The notes beneath the pieces are model-generated. The model was not told the DNA's origin and made no database searches. It saw only the letters and a program-made list of their open reading frames with translations. A stretch of 64,000 bases of DNA from CAVSJA01 sp963728145. GTDB taxonomy: Bacteria; Bacteroidota; Bacteroidia; Chitinophagales; Chitinophagaceae. Location of the stretch: the NCBI GenBank assembly GCA_963728145.1, contig CAVSJA010000007.1:1116001-1180000 (forward strand). Reading direction: 5' to 3'. The translations under genes and the position numbers were made by a program. Numbering within the stretch: the stretch's first letter is position 1; each line of letters opens with the position of its first letter. Of the stretch, positions 36,425-45,499 are shown piece by piece.

Positions 36425-36545
36425 GGTTGAATGGTTGACGGGGTTGATGGGGTTGATAGGGTTGATAGGGTTGACAGGGTTGACAGGGTTGACAAGACAC
36501 TTCCTATTGATCCTAATCAACCAACAATCAACAACCAATCAACCT
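36425..36545. repeat. GTTGACAGG nonamer hairpin
   Basis: About eight 9-base units (GTTGACGGG, GTTGATGGG, GTTGATAGG, GTTGACAGG) run from 36432 to 36497. After a short spacer with ATTGATCCTAATC they are followed by inverted AACC-type units to 36545. The spacer resembles that of the hairpin at 50520-50698. It lies between two minus-strand genes (3' of ABC-F, 5' of the M28 peptidase). Confidence 0.8.
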
Positions 36546-38424
36546 AACCCGAAATCTCACTCAACAACAGCCAGCGCATTTCCTTTTCATCTAATTGCTT
36601 GGTTAATTCGGTTATCCGGTGGGAGAGTTGTTCCAACTCAGTGAAGGGAAGCTCGCCGGTATTGAGTTTTTCTGTGACCTGTGCTTTTTCTTTGGTTAAA
36701 TTTTCAATTTCCTTTTCAAGCTGATCAAATTCTCTTTTTTCTTTAAAGGATAATTGCTTCTTAGTACTTGTTTTTATTGCCGGTTCTTCGATAATTAACT
36801 TTTGAGATGGGATTGTTTGATTCCTGTTACCTTCTTCGCTATCAGACTTCCGGTAGTCTGAATAATTTCCTGGAAAATCGCGAACCTTTCCATCTCCCTC
36901 AAAAATGAAAATATGATCAGTAAGGCGGTCCATAAAATAACGGTCATGGCTAACGATGAGCAAGCAGCCGGTAAACTCGCTTAAGAAATTCTCCAGTACA
37001 CCAAGCGTTGGCAGATCAAGGTCATTGGTCGGTTCGTCGAGGATCAGGAAATTTGGATTGCGAAAAAGGATACTAAGTAAATGAAGTCGTCTTTTTTCAC
37101 CACCGCTCAATTTGCTGACATAAGTGTATTGCTGGTCAGGATCAAATAGAAAAAGTTGAAGGAATTGTGCTGCGCTCAATGAACCTCCGGTCGACAAAGG
37201 AAAGCTTTCTGCAATATTTTTCACCCATTCGATCACGCGCATATCTTCTTTCCAATTGAGACCTTGTTGTGCATAATATCCAAATACTACCGTGTCCCCA
37301 ATATTTACCTTTCCGCTATCTGGACTTGAAATTCCCTGGAGTATATCGAGAAAAGTTGATTTACCAGTTCCATTCTTTCCTACGATTCCAATTCTTTCTC
37401 CTTTTTTGAAAGTGTAATCAAATCCTTTGAGAATGGCTTTATCGCCATAACTCTTATAAACCTTTTTCAACTCAACAGTCTTGCCTCCAAGTCGGCTCAT
37501 CTTCATTTGGAGTTTTACCTGGGGGTCTTCGATTTTTTGTTTTGCTTTTGCCTCAACCGAAGAGAAAGCATCGATGCGGCTTTTGGCTTTCACAGTTCTT
37601 GCTCTTGGTTGCTTTCGCATCCATTCAAGTTCCTTTCGATATTCATTTTTTGCCTTGTCAATACTCGCCGATTCACTGTCCAATCTGGCTGATTTCTTTT
37701 CAAGGTAGTTTTCGTAGTTACCTTTATAGACATGAAGATTGCTCCGGTCCATTTCCCATATTTCATTACAAACCGCATCGAGGAAATAACGGTCATGGGT
37801 AACCATCAAAAGCGTAACATTTTCCTTGTTCAAATAATTCTCCAGCCATTCCACCATTTCTACATCGAGATGGTTAGTTGGTTCATCCATGATGAGAAAA
37901 ACATGCTTATGTTCAAAACCAATATCGATGAGCGTTCTTGCAAGCGCGACCCTTTTTCTTTGACCGCCACTGAGCGTCCCAACTTTTTGGTAAAGATGAT
38001 GGATGTTTAATTTGCTCATTATCTGCTTCACTTTGGCGTCAAAGTCCCAGGCGCCCAATTCATCCATTCTTATCAATGCCTCATTAAGCCTTTCGTGGTT
38101 ACCCGAATCAACAATGGCTTCGTAGTCCTTAATAGCGATCAGAACAGGATGCTGATGGTGAAAGATATTGTCGAGGATTGTAAGGCCTTCTTCGAATTGG
38201 GGTTCCTGCTCAAAGAGGGCAACAGTCACTTCTTTATTCACCCATGACTTCCCTTCGTCTGCAATTTCTTTTCCAGCGAGTATTTTCAATAAAGTTGATT
38301 TTCCAGTGCCATTACGCGCAATCAACGCGATCTTATCACCTTCCGATATATGAAATGAAATATTCTCGAACAGAGGTTTGATGCCATAGGATTTTGTGAG
38401 ATTCTCGACTGAAACATAATGCAT
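36544..38424 (-). CDS. ABC-F family ATPase (Uup-like)
   Basis: This 626-aa protein has two fused ABC ATPase domains and no membrane segments. The Walker A motifs are ARNGTGKS (36-43; Ala replaces the usual first Gly) and GKNGTGKS, and the signatures are TLSGGQRKR and KLSGGEKRR. Both Walker B motifs end in DEPTNHLD or DEPTNDLD. A linker with ARTVKAKSRID separates the domains, and a C-terminal coiled coil (EKEIENLTKEKAQ) matches Uup-type proteins, which act on ribosomes or branched DNA. ATG 38424 is used; an upstream TTG is rejected. TAGCTTTG three bases upstream could direct a leaderless transcript. Confidence 0.9.
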   Translation of the reverse strand: MHYVSVENLTKSYGIKPLFENISFHISEGDKIALIARNGTGKSTLLKILAGKEIADEGKSWVNKEVTVALFEQEPQFEEGLTILDNIFHHQHPVLIAIKDYEAIVDSGNHERLNEALIRMDELGAWDFDAKVKQIMSKLNIHHLYQKVGTLSGGQRKRVALARTLIDIGFEHKHVFLIMDEPTNHLDVEMVEWLENYLNKENVTLLMVTHDRYFLDAVCNEIWEMDRSNLHVYKGNYENYLEKKSARLDSESASIDKAKNEYRKELEWMRKQPRARTVKAKSRIDAFSSVEAKAKQKIEDPQVKLQMKMSRLGGKTVELKKVYKSYGDKAILKGFDYTFKKGERIGIVGKNGTGKSTFLDILQGISSPDSGKVNIGDTVVFGYYAQQGLNWKEDMRVIEWVKNIAESFPLSTGGSLSAAQFLQLFLFDPDQQYTYVSKLSGGEKRRLHLLSILFRNPNFLILDEPTNDLDLPTLGVLENFLSEFTGCLLIVSHDRYFMDRLTDHIFIFEGDGKVRDFPGNYSDYRKSDSEEGNRNQTIPSQKLIIEEPAIKTSTKKQLSFKEKREFDQLEKEIENLTKEKAQVTEKLNTGELPFTELEQLSHRITELTKQLDEKEMRWLLLSEISG

Positions 38425-38455
38425 GAGCAAAGCTAACCACGATTTACGATTATCT

Positions 38456-38541
38456 GGATGGTTTGATTGTTTAAATTGTTAGATGGTTGGGTTTACAATT
38501 TATCACCCAACCACCTAACAATGTAGCCATCGAGCCATCCA
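38456..38541. repeat. GATTGTTA octamer hairpin
   Basis: The left arm runs GGATGGTTTGATTGTT onward, the spacer is near CAATTTATC, and the right arm ends in GAGCCATCC; much of the two arms is complementary. A related GATTGTTA hairpin lies at 53063-53142. It is located between divergent genes. Confidence 0.75.
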
Positions 38542-38619
38542 TATAATCGTAAATATTTGATTTGCGGCAACCCGGCTCTCCAGAAAATTTCCATATCTTA
38601 AATATCTAAACTACTGCTT

Positions 38620-39447
38620 ATGTCACCTAAACCTCTTCAATTGGCAGTATTGCTATGCATTCTATTGCCAATATTTTCTTTCTCACAGCAATTTTCCGTA
38701 AACAATGTAATTCGCACTAACGACCAGGAATTTTTCTTTAAAGAGTTGACAAGGGTTTCCCCATTACTTCAATCTATTGCAGCAAACGCAGAGTTAAAGA
38801 AGGATATGAGTTATGAAGAAGCGAAAGCAATTGTTGAAGAAAGATTAAAAGAATTGAAAGATCCAAACCTGGATAAACTATTTGCAGAAGTATCAAAGGA
38901 AGAAATGATCAGATATGGAATTGTCCTCTACCTGATCATGAATGGCATTAGTAACGTTTATTCAGGTACCGATGGACAAACTAAGTTTGGCGGGGCGTTT
39001 GGATTGTTTATGATGTATACAGTTGCCAATTTTGTCCTGATGCCTGAATTGTTGTTTATGCAACGCAGTTACGGGGAAAAGAACGGGAGCGTGACGACAG
39101 TGTCGCGATTTACGCAATTGGCCCTGGCCCTTACCGCACTTTATGTAGTTCATGCATCCACTATGAATTTTGTATTTGGGATAAGCCCGACACTTGCCTA
39201 CGTTTTGAGCGGGAAATATATTTATGACAATGGAGATAAGCAAGACATTGAATTCGATGGACAGAACGCTGCGAACCGATTTGCATTTTCTTTAGGAATA
39301 AATGCAGGCATCCTTCTAAAAAATGCAATCATGATCCGCCTTATCTATAGTTTTGGAATAACCAAGATTTATAAGGAAGGTGATCCAACGATGTTCATGT
39401 GGGCACTTGCTTTGAGTGTGCCTTTTTCTGTTTTCTCCGGGAATTGA
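38620..39447 (+). CDS. Exported protein of unknown function, possible membrane-associated
   Basis: This 275-aa protein has a signal peptide ending FSFSQQ. A charged helical region follows (about 30-95, rich in Glu and Lys). Beyond that lies a longer stretch of amphipathic and hydrophobic segments (GGAFGLFMMYTVANFVLMPELLF, FTQLALALTALYVVHAS) ending in SFGITKIYKE and ALALSVPFSVFSGN. The pattern could be an outer-membrane barrel, but the strands are not clear enough to say. No known domain is recognised. Confidence 0.65.
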   Translation: MSPKPLQLAVLLCILLPIFSFSQQFSVNNVIRTNDQEFFFKELTRVSPLLQSIAANAELKKDMSYEEAKAIVEERLKELKDPNLDKLFAEVSKEEMIRYGIVLYLIMNGISNVYSGTDGQTKFGGAFGLFMMYTVANFVLMPELLFMQRSYGEKNGSVTTVSRFTQLALALTALYVVHASTMNFVFGISPTLAYVLSGKYIYDNGDKQDIEFDGQNAANRFAFSLGINAGILLKNAIMIRLIYSFGITKIYKEGDPTMFMWALALSVPFSVFSGN

Positions 39448-39459
39448 TTGTGGTGATAG

Positions 39460-39590
39460 GTTCCTCCCGCCTAAGGCGGGACGGGAATGGCGGATTGACA
39501 TGGAAAACCGGAATTAAATCGGTAAACTTTGCTAGAACCTCTCTATAGACCCGATAATCCCGATAATTATCGGGATCGGGATCGGAATTC
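39460..39590. repeat. CCCGCC and CCCGATA palindromes
   Basis: CCCGCCTAAGGCGGGACGGG occupies about 39467-39486, and repeated CCCGATAATTATCGGGATCG words lie at 39551-39585. Both belong to dispersed palindrome families found elsewhere in this window. They precede the molybdenum hydroxylase genes. Confidence 0.65.
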
Positions 39591-39610
39591 AAAAAACAAC
39601 CAAAAAAGCG

Positions 39611-40072
39611 ATGACATTCGAATTGAACATCAACAACAAAACCTACAAAATCGAAGCCGAACGGGATATGCCCTTGCTTTGGGCCTTGCGGGATCTGATG
39701 GATTTAACAGGGACTAAATACGGTTGCGGAATCGCTGCCTGCGGTGCATGTACGGTGTTAATTAATAAAAGAGCCGCTCGTTCATGTATGGTCAACGTTC
39801 AATCCTGCGTAGGTCAATCCATAACTACTATTGAAGGTTTGTCGACAGACGGAACTCATCCTGTTCAAAAAGCCTGGGAAGCAATGAGCGTTCCTCAGTG
39901 TGGTTATTGCCAGGCTGGACAAATGATGACGCTTGCTGGTTTATTGGAACAAACGAAGAAACCAAGCGAAGCACAGATCAATTCAGTGATGAGCCAGGTG
40001 ATCTGCCGTTGCGGTACCTATCATCGCATACGCAAGGCAGTGAATATGGCAATTGAAGAAATCAATAAGTGA
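39611..40072 (+). CDS. [2Fe-2S] subunit of a molybdenum hydroxylase (IorA-like)
   Basis: This 153-aa protein holds both iron-sulphur clusters of the xanthine-oxidase family small subunit. The plant-ferredoxin-type cluster uses Cys39, Cys44, Cys47 and Cys59 (CGIAACGAC...C). The second cluster uses Cys97, Cys100, Cys132 and Cys134 (CGYC...CRC), within the family sequence CRCGTYHRIRKA. It passes electrons from the molybdenum subunit encoded next door, as in isoquinoline 1-oxidoreductase. The next start is 19 bases downstream, so the two form an operon. No FAD subunit gene is adjacent. Confidence 0.92.
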   Translation: MTFELNINNKTYKIEAERDMPLLWALRDLMDLTGTKYGCGIAACGACTVLINKRAARSCMVNVQSCVGQSITTIEGLSTDGTHPVQKAWEAMSVPQCGYCQAGQMMTLAGLLEQTKKPSEAQINSVMSQVICRCGTYHRIRKAVNMAIEEINK

Positions 40073-40091
40073 ATTTATACTTCTACTCAAA

Positions 40092-42320
40092 ATGAAAAAA
40101 GTAAGAATAGATCGTCGGCAATTCATTAAGGTCAGTTCGCTTTCTGGTACGGCATTGACTATTGGATTCTTATTTCCGGGATTGAAGAGTTTGGCAGAGT
40201 TGGGTCAAAAAGAATGCGAATTTTTTCAGCCCAATGCATTTTTACGAATTGATAAATCCGGCCAGGTCACCGTTTACTTTGCCCGCCAGGAAATGGGTCA
40301 GGGAGTAAATACTTCGCTACCCATGATTGTCGCTGAAGAATTAGAAGCTGATTTCAAAAATATCAAAGTGGAAATCGTCGAGTTTGGAACATTTCCCCTT
40401 GGAACTGCAGATTTTGGTAATCCCCATGATACTGGCGGAAGCCAAAGCACACCCCAATCATGGGACCTGCTTCGAAAAGCCGGCGCAACTGCAAAAACAA
40501 TGTTGATCGCAGCGGCTGCAAAGGAATGGGGAATCAAACCAGAGCAATGCGCAGCTGACAAGGGGACAGTTGTTAATACAGTTACCATGGCAACCATGAG
40601 TTACGGAAGCCTTGTATGTAAGGCTGCAGAAATGCCGGTGCCTGGCCAGGTGACTTTAAAAAACATTAAGGATTTCAAACTAATTGGAAAGGACCAACGA
40701 AAAACAAATCTCAAAGACACGCTTACTGGAAAACTAAAATTTGGAATGGACCTGGTTGTGCCGGGAATGGTTTACGCTGTCGTGGAAAGATGTCCTGTGA
40801 TGGGTGGAAAATTAGTTAGTGTCGATGATGCAGCCGCAAAACGGATTCCGGGAGTGATAAAAGTTGTTAGCTATGAGGGTACTGGTGCACCAATGAATGT
40901 TTATGCAGGCGTTGCAGTAATAGCTACGAATACCTGGGCAGCGATGAAGGCCAGGAAATTATTGAAGATAAAATGGGATGAAGGCATATCTAATAAGGAT
41001 AACAGCGCTGACCTTTATAAAAGATTTACTGCAAAAGCAAAGGGAAAACCAGAGAAACAGGTTTTTAAAAGGGCAGATGCTCCTTCGGCAGTAATTCCCG
41101 CGACAAACAACATTTCCGCAAGCTATTACGGTCCTTTGCTTGCACATGCTGCAATTGAACCTGTGAATTGCATCGCTGAAATGAAAGACAATAAATGCGA
41201 ATTGTGGGGAGGTTTTCAATTACCAGATTGGTCTGTGAATATAATTGCCAAAGATTGTAATATTCCGAAAAAAGATATCAAAGTTAACTTAAGCCTGATC
41301 GGAGGTGGATTTGGAAGAAGACTTCGCTGTGATTTTGCGATTGAGTCAATCAAAATTGCCCGGCAAATAGACAAGCCTGTAAAATTGGTTTGGGAAAGAG
41401 GAGATGATCTAAAGTTTGAAGGATACCGACCGGCCAACTATCATTACCTGAAAGCCGGATGGGACGCAAAAGGTAAATTGACGAGTTGGGATCATCATGT
41501 TTTGTCGACCCCAATTGCAACTGTTACCTGGCCCGAAGAAAAAAATGTTTCAGAAAACGGTGGTGGGGCAGATGCGGACCTTTGGTATGATATTCCAAAT
41601 ATCAATACTGGCTATACAAGAGAAAAGTTTAATATCAATCGCAGTTGGTTGAGAGGAGTGGAGAATGCTGCGAATGTTTTCGCGATTGAAGGATTTATAG
41701 ATGAGATTGCGAATAAACTAAAGAAAGATCCACTGGCTTTTCGATTAAGCTTGTTAGAAGGAGGAGCTGGGTCGGATAATAGGGATTGGAACAAATATCG
41801 CCAGCGGGTAGCAGGTACATTGAAACTTGCTGCCGAGAAAATAGGGTGGGCCTCGGCAAGAAAAAAGAATCATTTCATTGGATTAGCCTGTCACGCCTAT
41901 CCAAGCACCAATGCCTATACTTCGCACGCGATAGAGATTGAACTCTTAGGCCCAAAGAAATTTAAGATCACCAAAGTTGTTGCCGCAATTGATTGCGGTT
42001 TGGTGATCAATCCAGATGGTATGAAGAACCAGATGGAAGGAGGAGTTGCATTTGGTCTCGGCCAGGTACTCAAGGATGAGATAACGGTTAAGAATAGCCG
42101 TGTTGAACAGGATAATTTCAGAACCTATCCGCTTTTGCGCTTCAATGAAATGCCGCCTGTTGAAGTGTATTGGGTTGAAAGCACTGAGACGCCTGGTGGC
42201 GTTGGTGAAGTTGGTGTATCAACAGTTGGCCCCGCGCTTTGTAATGCCCTTGCAGCGGCAGGATACCGACCGAGGATTCAGCCGATAAAGAATGAAGGAT
42301 TTGTTTGGGAGACCATTTGA
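40092..42320 (+). CDS. Tat-exported molybdopterin hydroxylase large subunit (IorB-like)
   Basis: This 742-aa protein begins with a twin-arginine signal (RIDRRQFIKVSSLSG, Arg8-Arg9). Family blocks include RQEMGQGVNTSLPMIVAEEL, HDTGGSQSTPQSWDLLRKAG, GGGFGRRL, RSWLRGVENAANVFAIEGF and a C-terminal GGVGEVGVSTVGPALCNA, whose Glu matches the catalytic Glu of xanthine-oxidase-type enzymes. It would hydroxylate an aldehyde or N-heterocycle in the periplasm, with electrons leaving through the IorA-like subunit. The substrate is unknown. The ATG at 40092 is chosen because it directly precedes the Tat signal. Confidence 0.92.
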   Translation: MKKVRIDRRQFIKVSSLSGTALTIGFLFPGLKSLAELGQKECEFFQPNAFLRIDKSGQVTVYFARQEMGQGVNTSLPMIVAEELEADFKNIKVEIVEFGTFPLGTADFGNPHDTGGSQSTPQSWDLLRKAGATAKTMLIAAAAKEWGIKPEQCAADKGTVVNTVTMATMSYGSLVCKAAEMPVPGQVTLKNIKDFKLIGKDQRKTNLKDTLTGKLKFGMDLVVPGMVYAVVERCPVMGGKLVSVDDAAAKRIPGVIKVVSYEGTGAPMNVYAGVAVIATNTWAAMKARKLLKIKWDEGISNKDNSADLYKRFTAKAKGKPEKQVFKRADAPSAVIPATNNISASYYGPLLAHAAIEPVNCIAEMKDNKCELWGGFQLPDWSVNIIAKDCNIPKKDIKVNLSLIGGGFGRRLRCDFAIESIKIARQIDKPVKLVWERGDDLKFEGYRPANYHYLKAGWDAKGKLTSWDHHVLSTPIATVTWPEEKNVSENGGGADADLWYDIPNINTGYTREKFNINRSWLRGVENAANVFAIEGFIDEIANKLKKDPLAFRLSLLEGGAGSDNRDWNKYRQRVAGTLKLAAEKIGWASARKKNHFIGLACHAYPSTNAYTSHAIEIELLGPKKFKITKVVAAIDCGLVINPDGMKNQMEGGVAFGLGQVLKDEITVKNSRVEQDNFRTYPLLRFNEMPPVEVYWVESTETPGGVGEVGVSTVGPALCNALAAAGYRPRIQPIKNEGFVWETI

Positions 42321-42415
42321 ACAGAAGAACAGAGGAACAGAAGAACAGCAGAACAGTAGAACAGCAGAACAGTTAGTCAATCCTGTCAACCTTGTCAACC
42401 CTGTCAACCATTCAA
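42316..42415. repeat. GAACAGAA octamers and one-armed GTCAACCCT array
   Basis: Seven 8-base units (GAACAGAA, GAACAGAG, GAACAGCA, GAACAGTA) run from 42318 to about 42371 and overlap the upstream stop codon. They are followed by inverted GTTGACAGG-type units (GTCAATCCT, GTCAACCTT, GTCAACCCT) to about 42410. Confidence 0.75.
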
Positions 42416-42969
42416 CTCCGCCACTTAATATTACAGCCAATACTCGGTATCTGATCTTTAGAAACAGGTTTGTTGTTGATAATATTATCTAATGCGGCTC
42501 GCATATCTTTTCCGGTAAGTGGAATATCGTTTCCTGGTCTGGATGAATCCAGTTGTCCCCGATAGACAAGTATGAGGTCTTTATCATAAATAAAAAAGTC
42601 CGGTGTGCAAGCGGCCTGGTAAGTTTTTGCAACATCCTGTGACTCGTCGTATAGATAAGGGAAAGGATATTTAAGTTCGTTCGCAACTTTCTTCATTGCA
42701 TCTGGACCATCCTCAGGATATTGTTTAGCATCATTTGAACTTACGGCGATAAATGAAATTTCTTTTCCTGAATAGTCATTTGCGATGCGAACGAGTTCAT
42801 CATTCACATGTTTTACGAATGGACAATGATTGCAAATGAACATGATCACCGTTCCCTTGTTTCCCTTTGCTTTGCTCAATGAAACAGAAGCTCCTGTTTT
42901 TGTATCAGGCAGCACGAAATTATTGGCCTTGCTGCCCAATGGTATCATTACAGAGGGTGTTCTTGCCAT
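42412..42969 (-). CDS. Thioredoxin-fold peroxiredoxin-like protein
   Basis: This 185-aa protein lacks a signal peptide. It contains the redox motif MFICNHCPFVKH (Cys46, Cys49) and later YQAACTPDFFIYD, which defines the family often labelled thioredoxin family protein or redoxin. Cys-x-x-Cys and the TPDFF cis-proline region suggest a thiol-disulphide reductase or peroxidase acting in the cytoplasm. It ends next to a repeat and begins 9 bases after the amidohydrolase stop on the same strand, so the two are probably one transcript. Confidence 0.85.
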   Translation of the reverse strand: MARTPSVMIPLGSKANNFVLPDTKTGASVSLSKAKGNKGTVIMFICNHCPFVKHVNDELVRIANDYSGKEISFIAVSSNDAKQYPEDGPDAMKKVANELKYPFPYLYDESQDVAKTYQAACTPDFFIYDKDLILVYRGQLDSSRPGNDIPLTGKDMRAALDNIINNKPVSKDQIPSIGCNIKWRS

Positions 42970-42977
42970 AACACAAG

Positions 42978-44711
42978 TTATTGAATGAAATAAACTTTCC
43001 TGATCTTACCATTTTCAATCTTATAGATTGCAATGGCCCGCAGCGGCGATGGGCCGAAACCTGTTACACTCTCATGATCAATTATAGTATTACCCTGGAT
43101 GATCCTTTCAGTTACTTCGCAGTGGAGATCCTTTGTATTTTTAAACATATCCTGATAACCTTTTCTCATTGCGTCCTTTCCTTTTGATATGAGCTTATCG
43201 GGAAAGGTATAGAGTTCCACATCATCCGAATAGGGTTCGAGGAAGGCATCGATATCACGGGCATTGTAAGCATTTAATTGCTGTTGAGCAAGAATTGCAG
43301 GAGTTACAGGTAGCAATTCAGATGCTTTCATTAGAGTTCCCCTATGAATAACAGTTCCTATATTTTCCAGGGCATTTAGATCATCCGCAGGGTTTTTGTC
43401 CAGTATTAGAAGATCGGCCATCTTACCTTTTTCAATGGATCCGTATTCCTTATCCTTTCCAAAGCCTTTAGCTGCATTGATGGTCGTTGAGCGAAGCACT
43501 TCCCAATTGTTTAAACCTGATTCCTTCATAGCAAAAAGTTCCGCAAGCAGGGAAGATGCATGATGCGTTCCGATATTACCTGCATCTGTACCACTAACAA
43601 TCAAACCGGAATTGGTTTGAACAAGCTTGAGATTTTTTCTCATCACGGTGTCTTCTGTTGCTGGAACTTTAAACCTGGTGCCAACGCGTTTATAATCGAA
43701 AGGCATTTTAGTTCTTTCGATATGCTTTATATCCATGAGGGTTCCCAACATGAACGGATCAGCAATTCTGAAATCGTGTGCATTGAAATTGAATTGCTGG
43801 CTGAAGGTTCGGTTATAATTCTGCGCAACAATCAATGTCGGTATGTAGACGGTTTGTTTTGTTTTCAATAATTGCAACAATTCAGCATCCATTTCCCTAT
43901 CATCCACGCTATGTACAAGAATGTCTGCACCCGCTCTCACTGCAAGCTTCGCAGTTTCATGTTCAGTGGCGTGTACAGCAACCTTCAATCCATTTGCGTG
44001 ACTTTCTTCAATAGTTGCTTTGACGATGGGAAGATTTTTTTCCGCGCTTTGCCCCGGGAAAACGATGTACCAGATCTTAATGAAGTCAGGTTTGTAGGGT
44101 AATTGTTTTTTCACAAGATCGCGTGCTTCATTTTCGGTTGTAACTTTTACAATTGGAGGATCTTTTTTGTCGAGATTCGGTGGTTCGTAGGTTGAGATCA
44201 GCGGACCAGTTACCCAGGCAGTTGGGGCACTATCTATTTTATTCAACTTATCCCTGATCGCATAATTGCGTAATGGACCTCCAACATCAATCACAGTTGT
44301 AATTCCAGCTGCGAGGTATCTCTTCATCATATCGGAGAGATTATCTTTTATCCATTTCTGATCTTTTTCATAAGGATAGACCGAATTAAGATTCAATCCA
44401 TCGGGTCTTGTGTACAATCCTCCACTTTGAAAGAAATGAATATGCGCATCCGTCATGCCGGGCATGATGAATTTATTCGTGCCGTCAACCACATTGATAT
44501 TCGCCGGCAGTTTTACTTTTTTAAAGGGCCCAACTGCACTGATCCTCCTGTTTTCAATAACAATTGTTTGATCTGCATCTATTTTGCCCGTAATCATATT
44601 CAGCACATTTGCATGAACTATAGCAAATGGCTTATGAACCGTATCCGACTGCCCGAATACATTAATAATTGATGCAGAAAAAAATAGTATAACGAATATT
44701 ACTTTGTGCAC
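42978..44711 (-). CDS. Exported amidohydrolase fused to a SnoaL-like domain
   Basis: This 577-aa protein has a signal peptide ending NVFGQ and a metal-dependent amidohydrolase domain. Metal-site motifs are DAHIHFF (His90, His92), DFIKIWY (candidate carboxylated Lys), AVHATEHE, LVHSVDD and SGTDAGN. From about residue 455 onward the sequence (LAQQQLNAYNARDIDAFLEPY, VTERIIQGNTIIDHE, IAIYKIENGKIRKVYF) is a SnoaL/NTF2-like domain. Such domains bind small ligands or act as isomerases, and the fusion suggests a substrate-binding or accessory role. The substrate is unknown. The downstream thioredoxin-fold gene follows at 8 bases. Confidence 0.88.
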   Translation of the reverse strand: MHKVIFVILFFSASIINVFGQSDTVHKPFAIVHANVLNMITGKIDADQTIVIENRRISAVGPFKKVKLPANINVVDGTNKFIMPGMTDAHIHFFQSGGLYTRPDGLNLNSVYPYEKDQKWIKDNLSDMMKRYLAAGITTVIDVGGPLRNYAIRDKLNKIDSAPTAWVTGPLISTYEPPNLDKKDPPIVKVTTENEARDLVKKQLPYKPDFIKIWYIVFPGQSAEKNLPIVKATIEESHANGLKVAVHATEHETAKLAVRAGADILVHSVDDREMDAELLQLLKTKQTVYIPTLIVAQNYNRTFSQQFNFNAHDFRIADPFMLGTLMDIKHIERTKMPFDYKRVGTRFKVPATEDTVMRKNLKLVQTNSGLIVSGTDAGNIGTHHASSLLAELFAMKESGLNNWEVLRSTTINAAKGFGKDKEYGSIEKGKMADLLILDKNPADDLNALENIGTVIHRGTLMKASELLPVTPAILAQQQLNAYNARDIDAFLEPYSDDVELYTFPDKLISKGKDAMRKGYQDMFKNTKDLHCEVTERIIQGNTIIDHESVTGFGPSPLRAIAIYKIENGKIRKVYFIQ

Positions 44712-44763
44712 GCTCTATGTTTCGTTTAAAGTTATGTCGATAAAATCAAATTGCTAACCTATG

Positions 44764-44816
44764 ATTTCCCTTGTCAACTTTGTCAACCCCGTCAACCTTA
44801 TCAACCCTGTCAACTA
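44764..44816. repeat. One-armed GTCAACCCT nonamer array
   Basis: Five 9-base units (GTCAACTTT, GTCAACCCC, GTCAACCTT, ATCAACCCT, GTCAAC) occupy about 44772-44814, between the amidohydrolase start and the cytochrome terminator. Confidence 0.7.
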
Positions 44817-44846
44817 AAAAGAAAAGGCGCCCCTGCGGGACGCCCT
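44814..44846 (-). terminator. Intrinsic terminator after cytochrome c
   Basis: On the minus strand GGCGTCCCGCAGGGGCGCC forms a GC-rich stem and is followed by TTTTCTTTTT. It lies 27 bases past the cytochrome stop codon. Confidence 0.8.
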
Positions 44847-44872
44847 TCTTACTTGAGGGTTTCTAGGACAAT

Positions 44873-45499
44873 TTATTTTTTTTCCACTTCAGTAGGCGGC
44901 ATTGCAGATGGTACACGGTTACTTATGGCTGTTTGAGATTTGAAATACGCAAACATTGCCTTCAGGTCTTCATCGGTATGCTTCCCAATACCCGGCCAGG
45001 GCATCGGAGGTAAAATCGGACGTCCACCATCCTGACCCATATGTTTTCCTTTGCGCAATGCCTGGATGAACATCTCTTCTGTCCATGCCCCGATTCCTGT
45101 TGCAGAATCAGGAGTAAGATTTGCCGCAAAAGAAATTCCCCATGGACCTACCGCCACAGTAAGATCCGAAGAGAACAAAAGCCATCCACCAGGTTGTGTT
45201 GCTTTAGGGTCAATGGGCGGGAGCTTAGCATCGGCCGGCGACCCTGAAAATCGTTTACTCATGTCAGGTACCGGACCTTCGGGACCAAAAGTTTTTGGAG
45301 AATGGCAATCATCGCAACCTCCAGCATTAACGAGGTAACTTCCTCTTTTCAATAATTCTTCTACGGATAGTTCTTTTTTCTCATTTTTTGCAGCAAGTTC
45401 TTCCACCGGGCTGGCTGCTTCGCTGCTACAGAAGCTTAGACCGAATACAAAAAGGGCCGTTAGTCCGGTCAATAAGACCGAAACAATGGATTTTCTCAT
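44873..45499 (-). CDS. Exported mono-heme cytochrome c
   Basis: This 208-aa protein has a signal segment with FGLSFCSS (Cys24; the -1 Phe makes it a poor lipobox). It has one CDDCH heme-binding motif (Cys62, Cys65, His66) and the downstream block FAANLTPDSATGIGAW, EMFIQALRKGKHMG and GGRPILPPMPWPG. This block is typical of Bacteroidota cytochrome c proteins of the diheme-related type, although only one CxxCH is present. A Met in the PPMPW motif is the likely distal heme ligand. It probably carries electrons in the periplasm; no redox partner gene is adjacent. Confidence 0.87.
   Translation of the reverse strand: MRKSIVSVLLTGLTALFVFGLSFCSSEAASPVEELAAKNEKKELSVEELLKRGSYLVNAGGCDDCHSPKTFGPEGPVPDMSKRFSGSPADAKLPPIDPKATQPGGWLLFSSDLTVAVGPWGISFAANLTPDSATGIGAWTEEMFIQALRKGKHMGQDGGRPILPPMPWPGIGKHTDEDLKAMFAYFKSQTAISNRVPSAMPPTEVEKK

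Noticed and set aside
36399..36644. Reading frame translating to GLIGLTGLTGLTR-type repeats
   Set aside because: It is simply the translated GTTGACAGG array. Similar frames occur at 50617-50841 and 51594-51806; all are repeat DNA, not genes.
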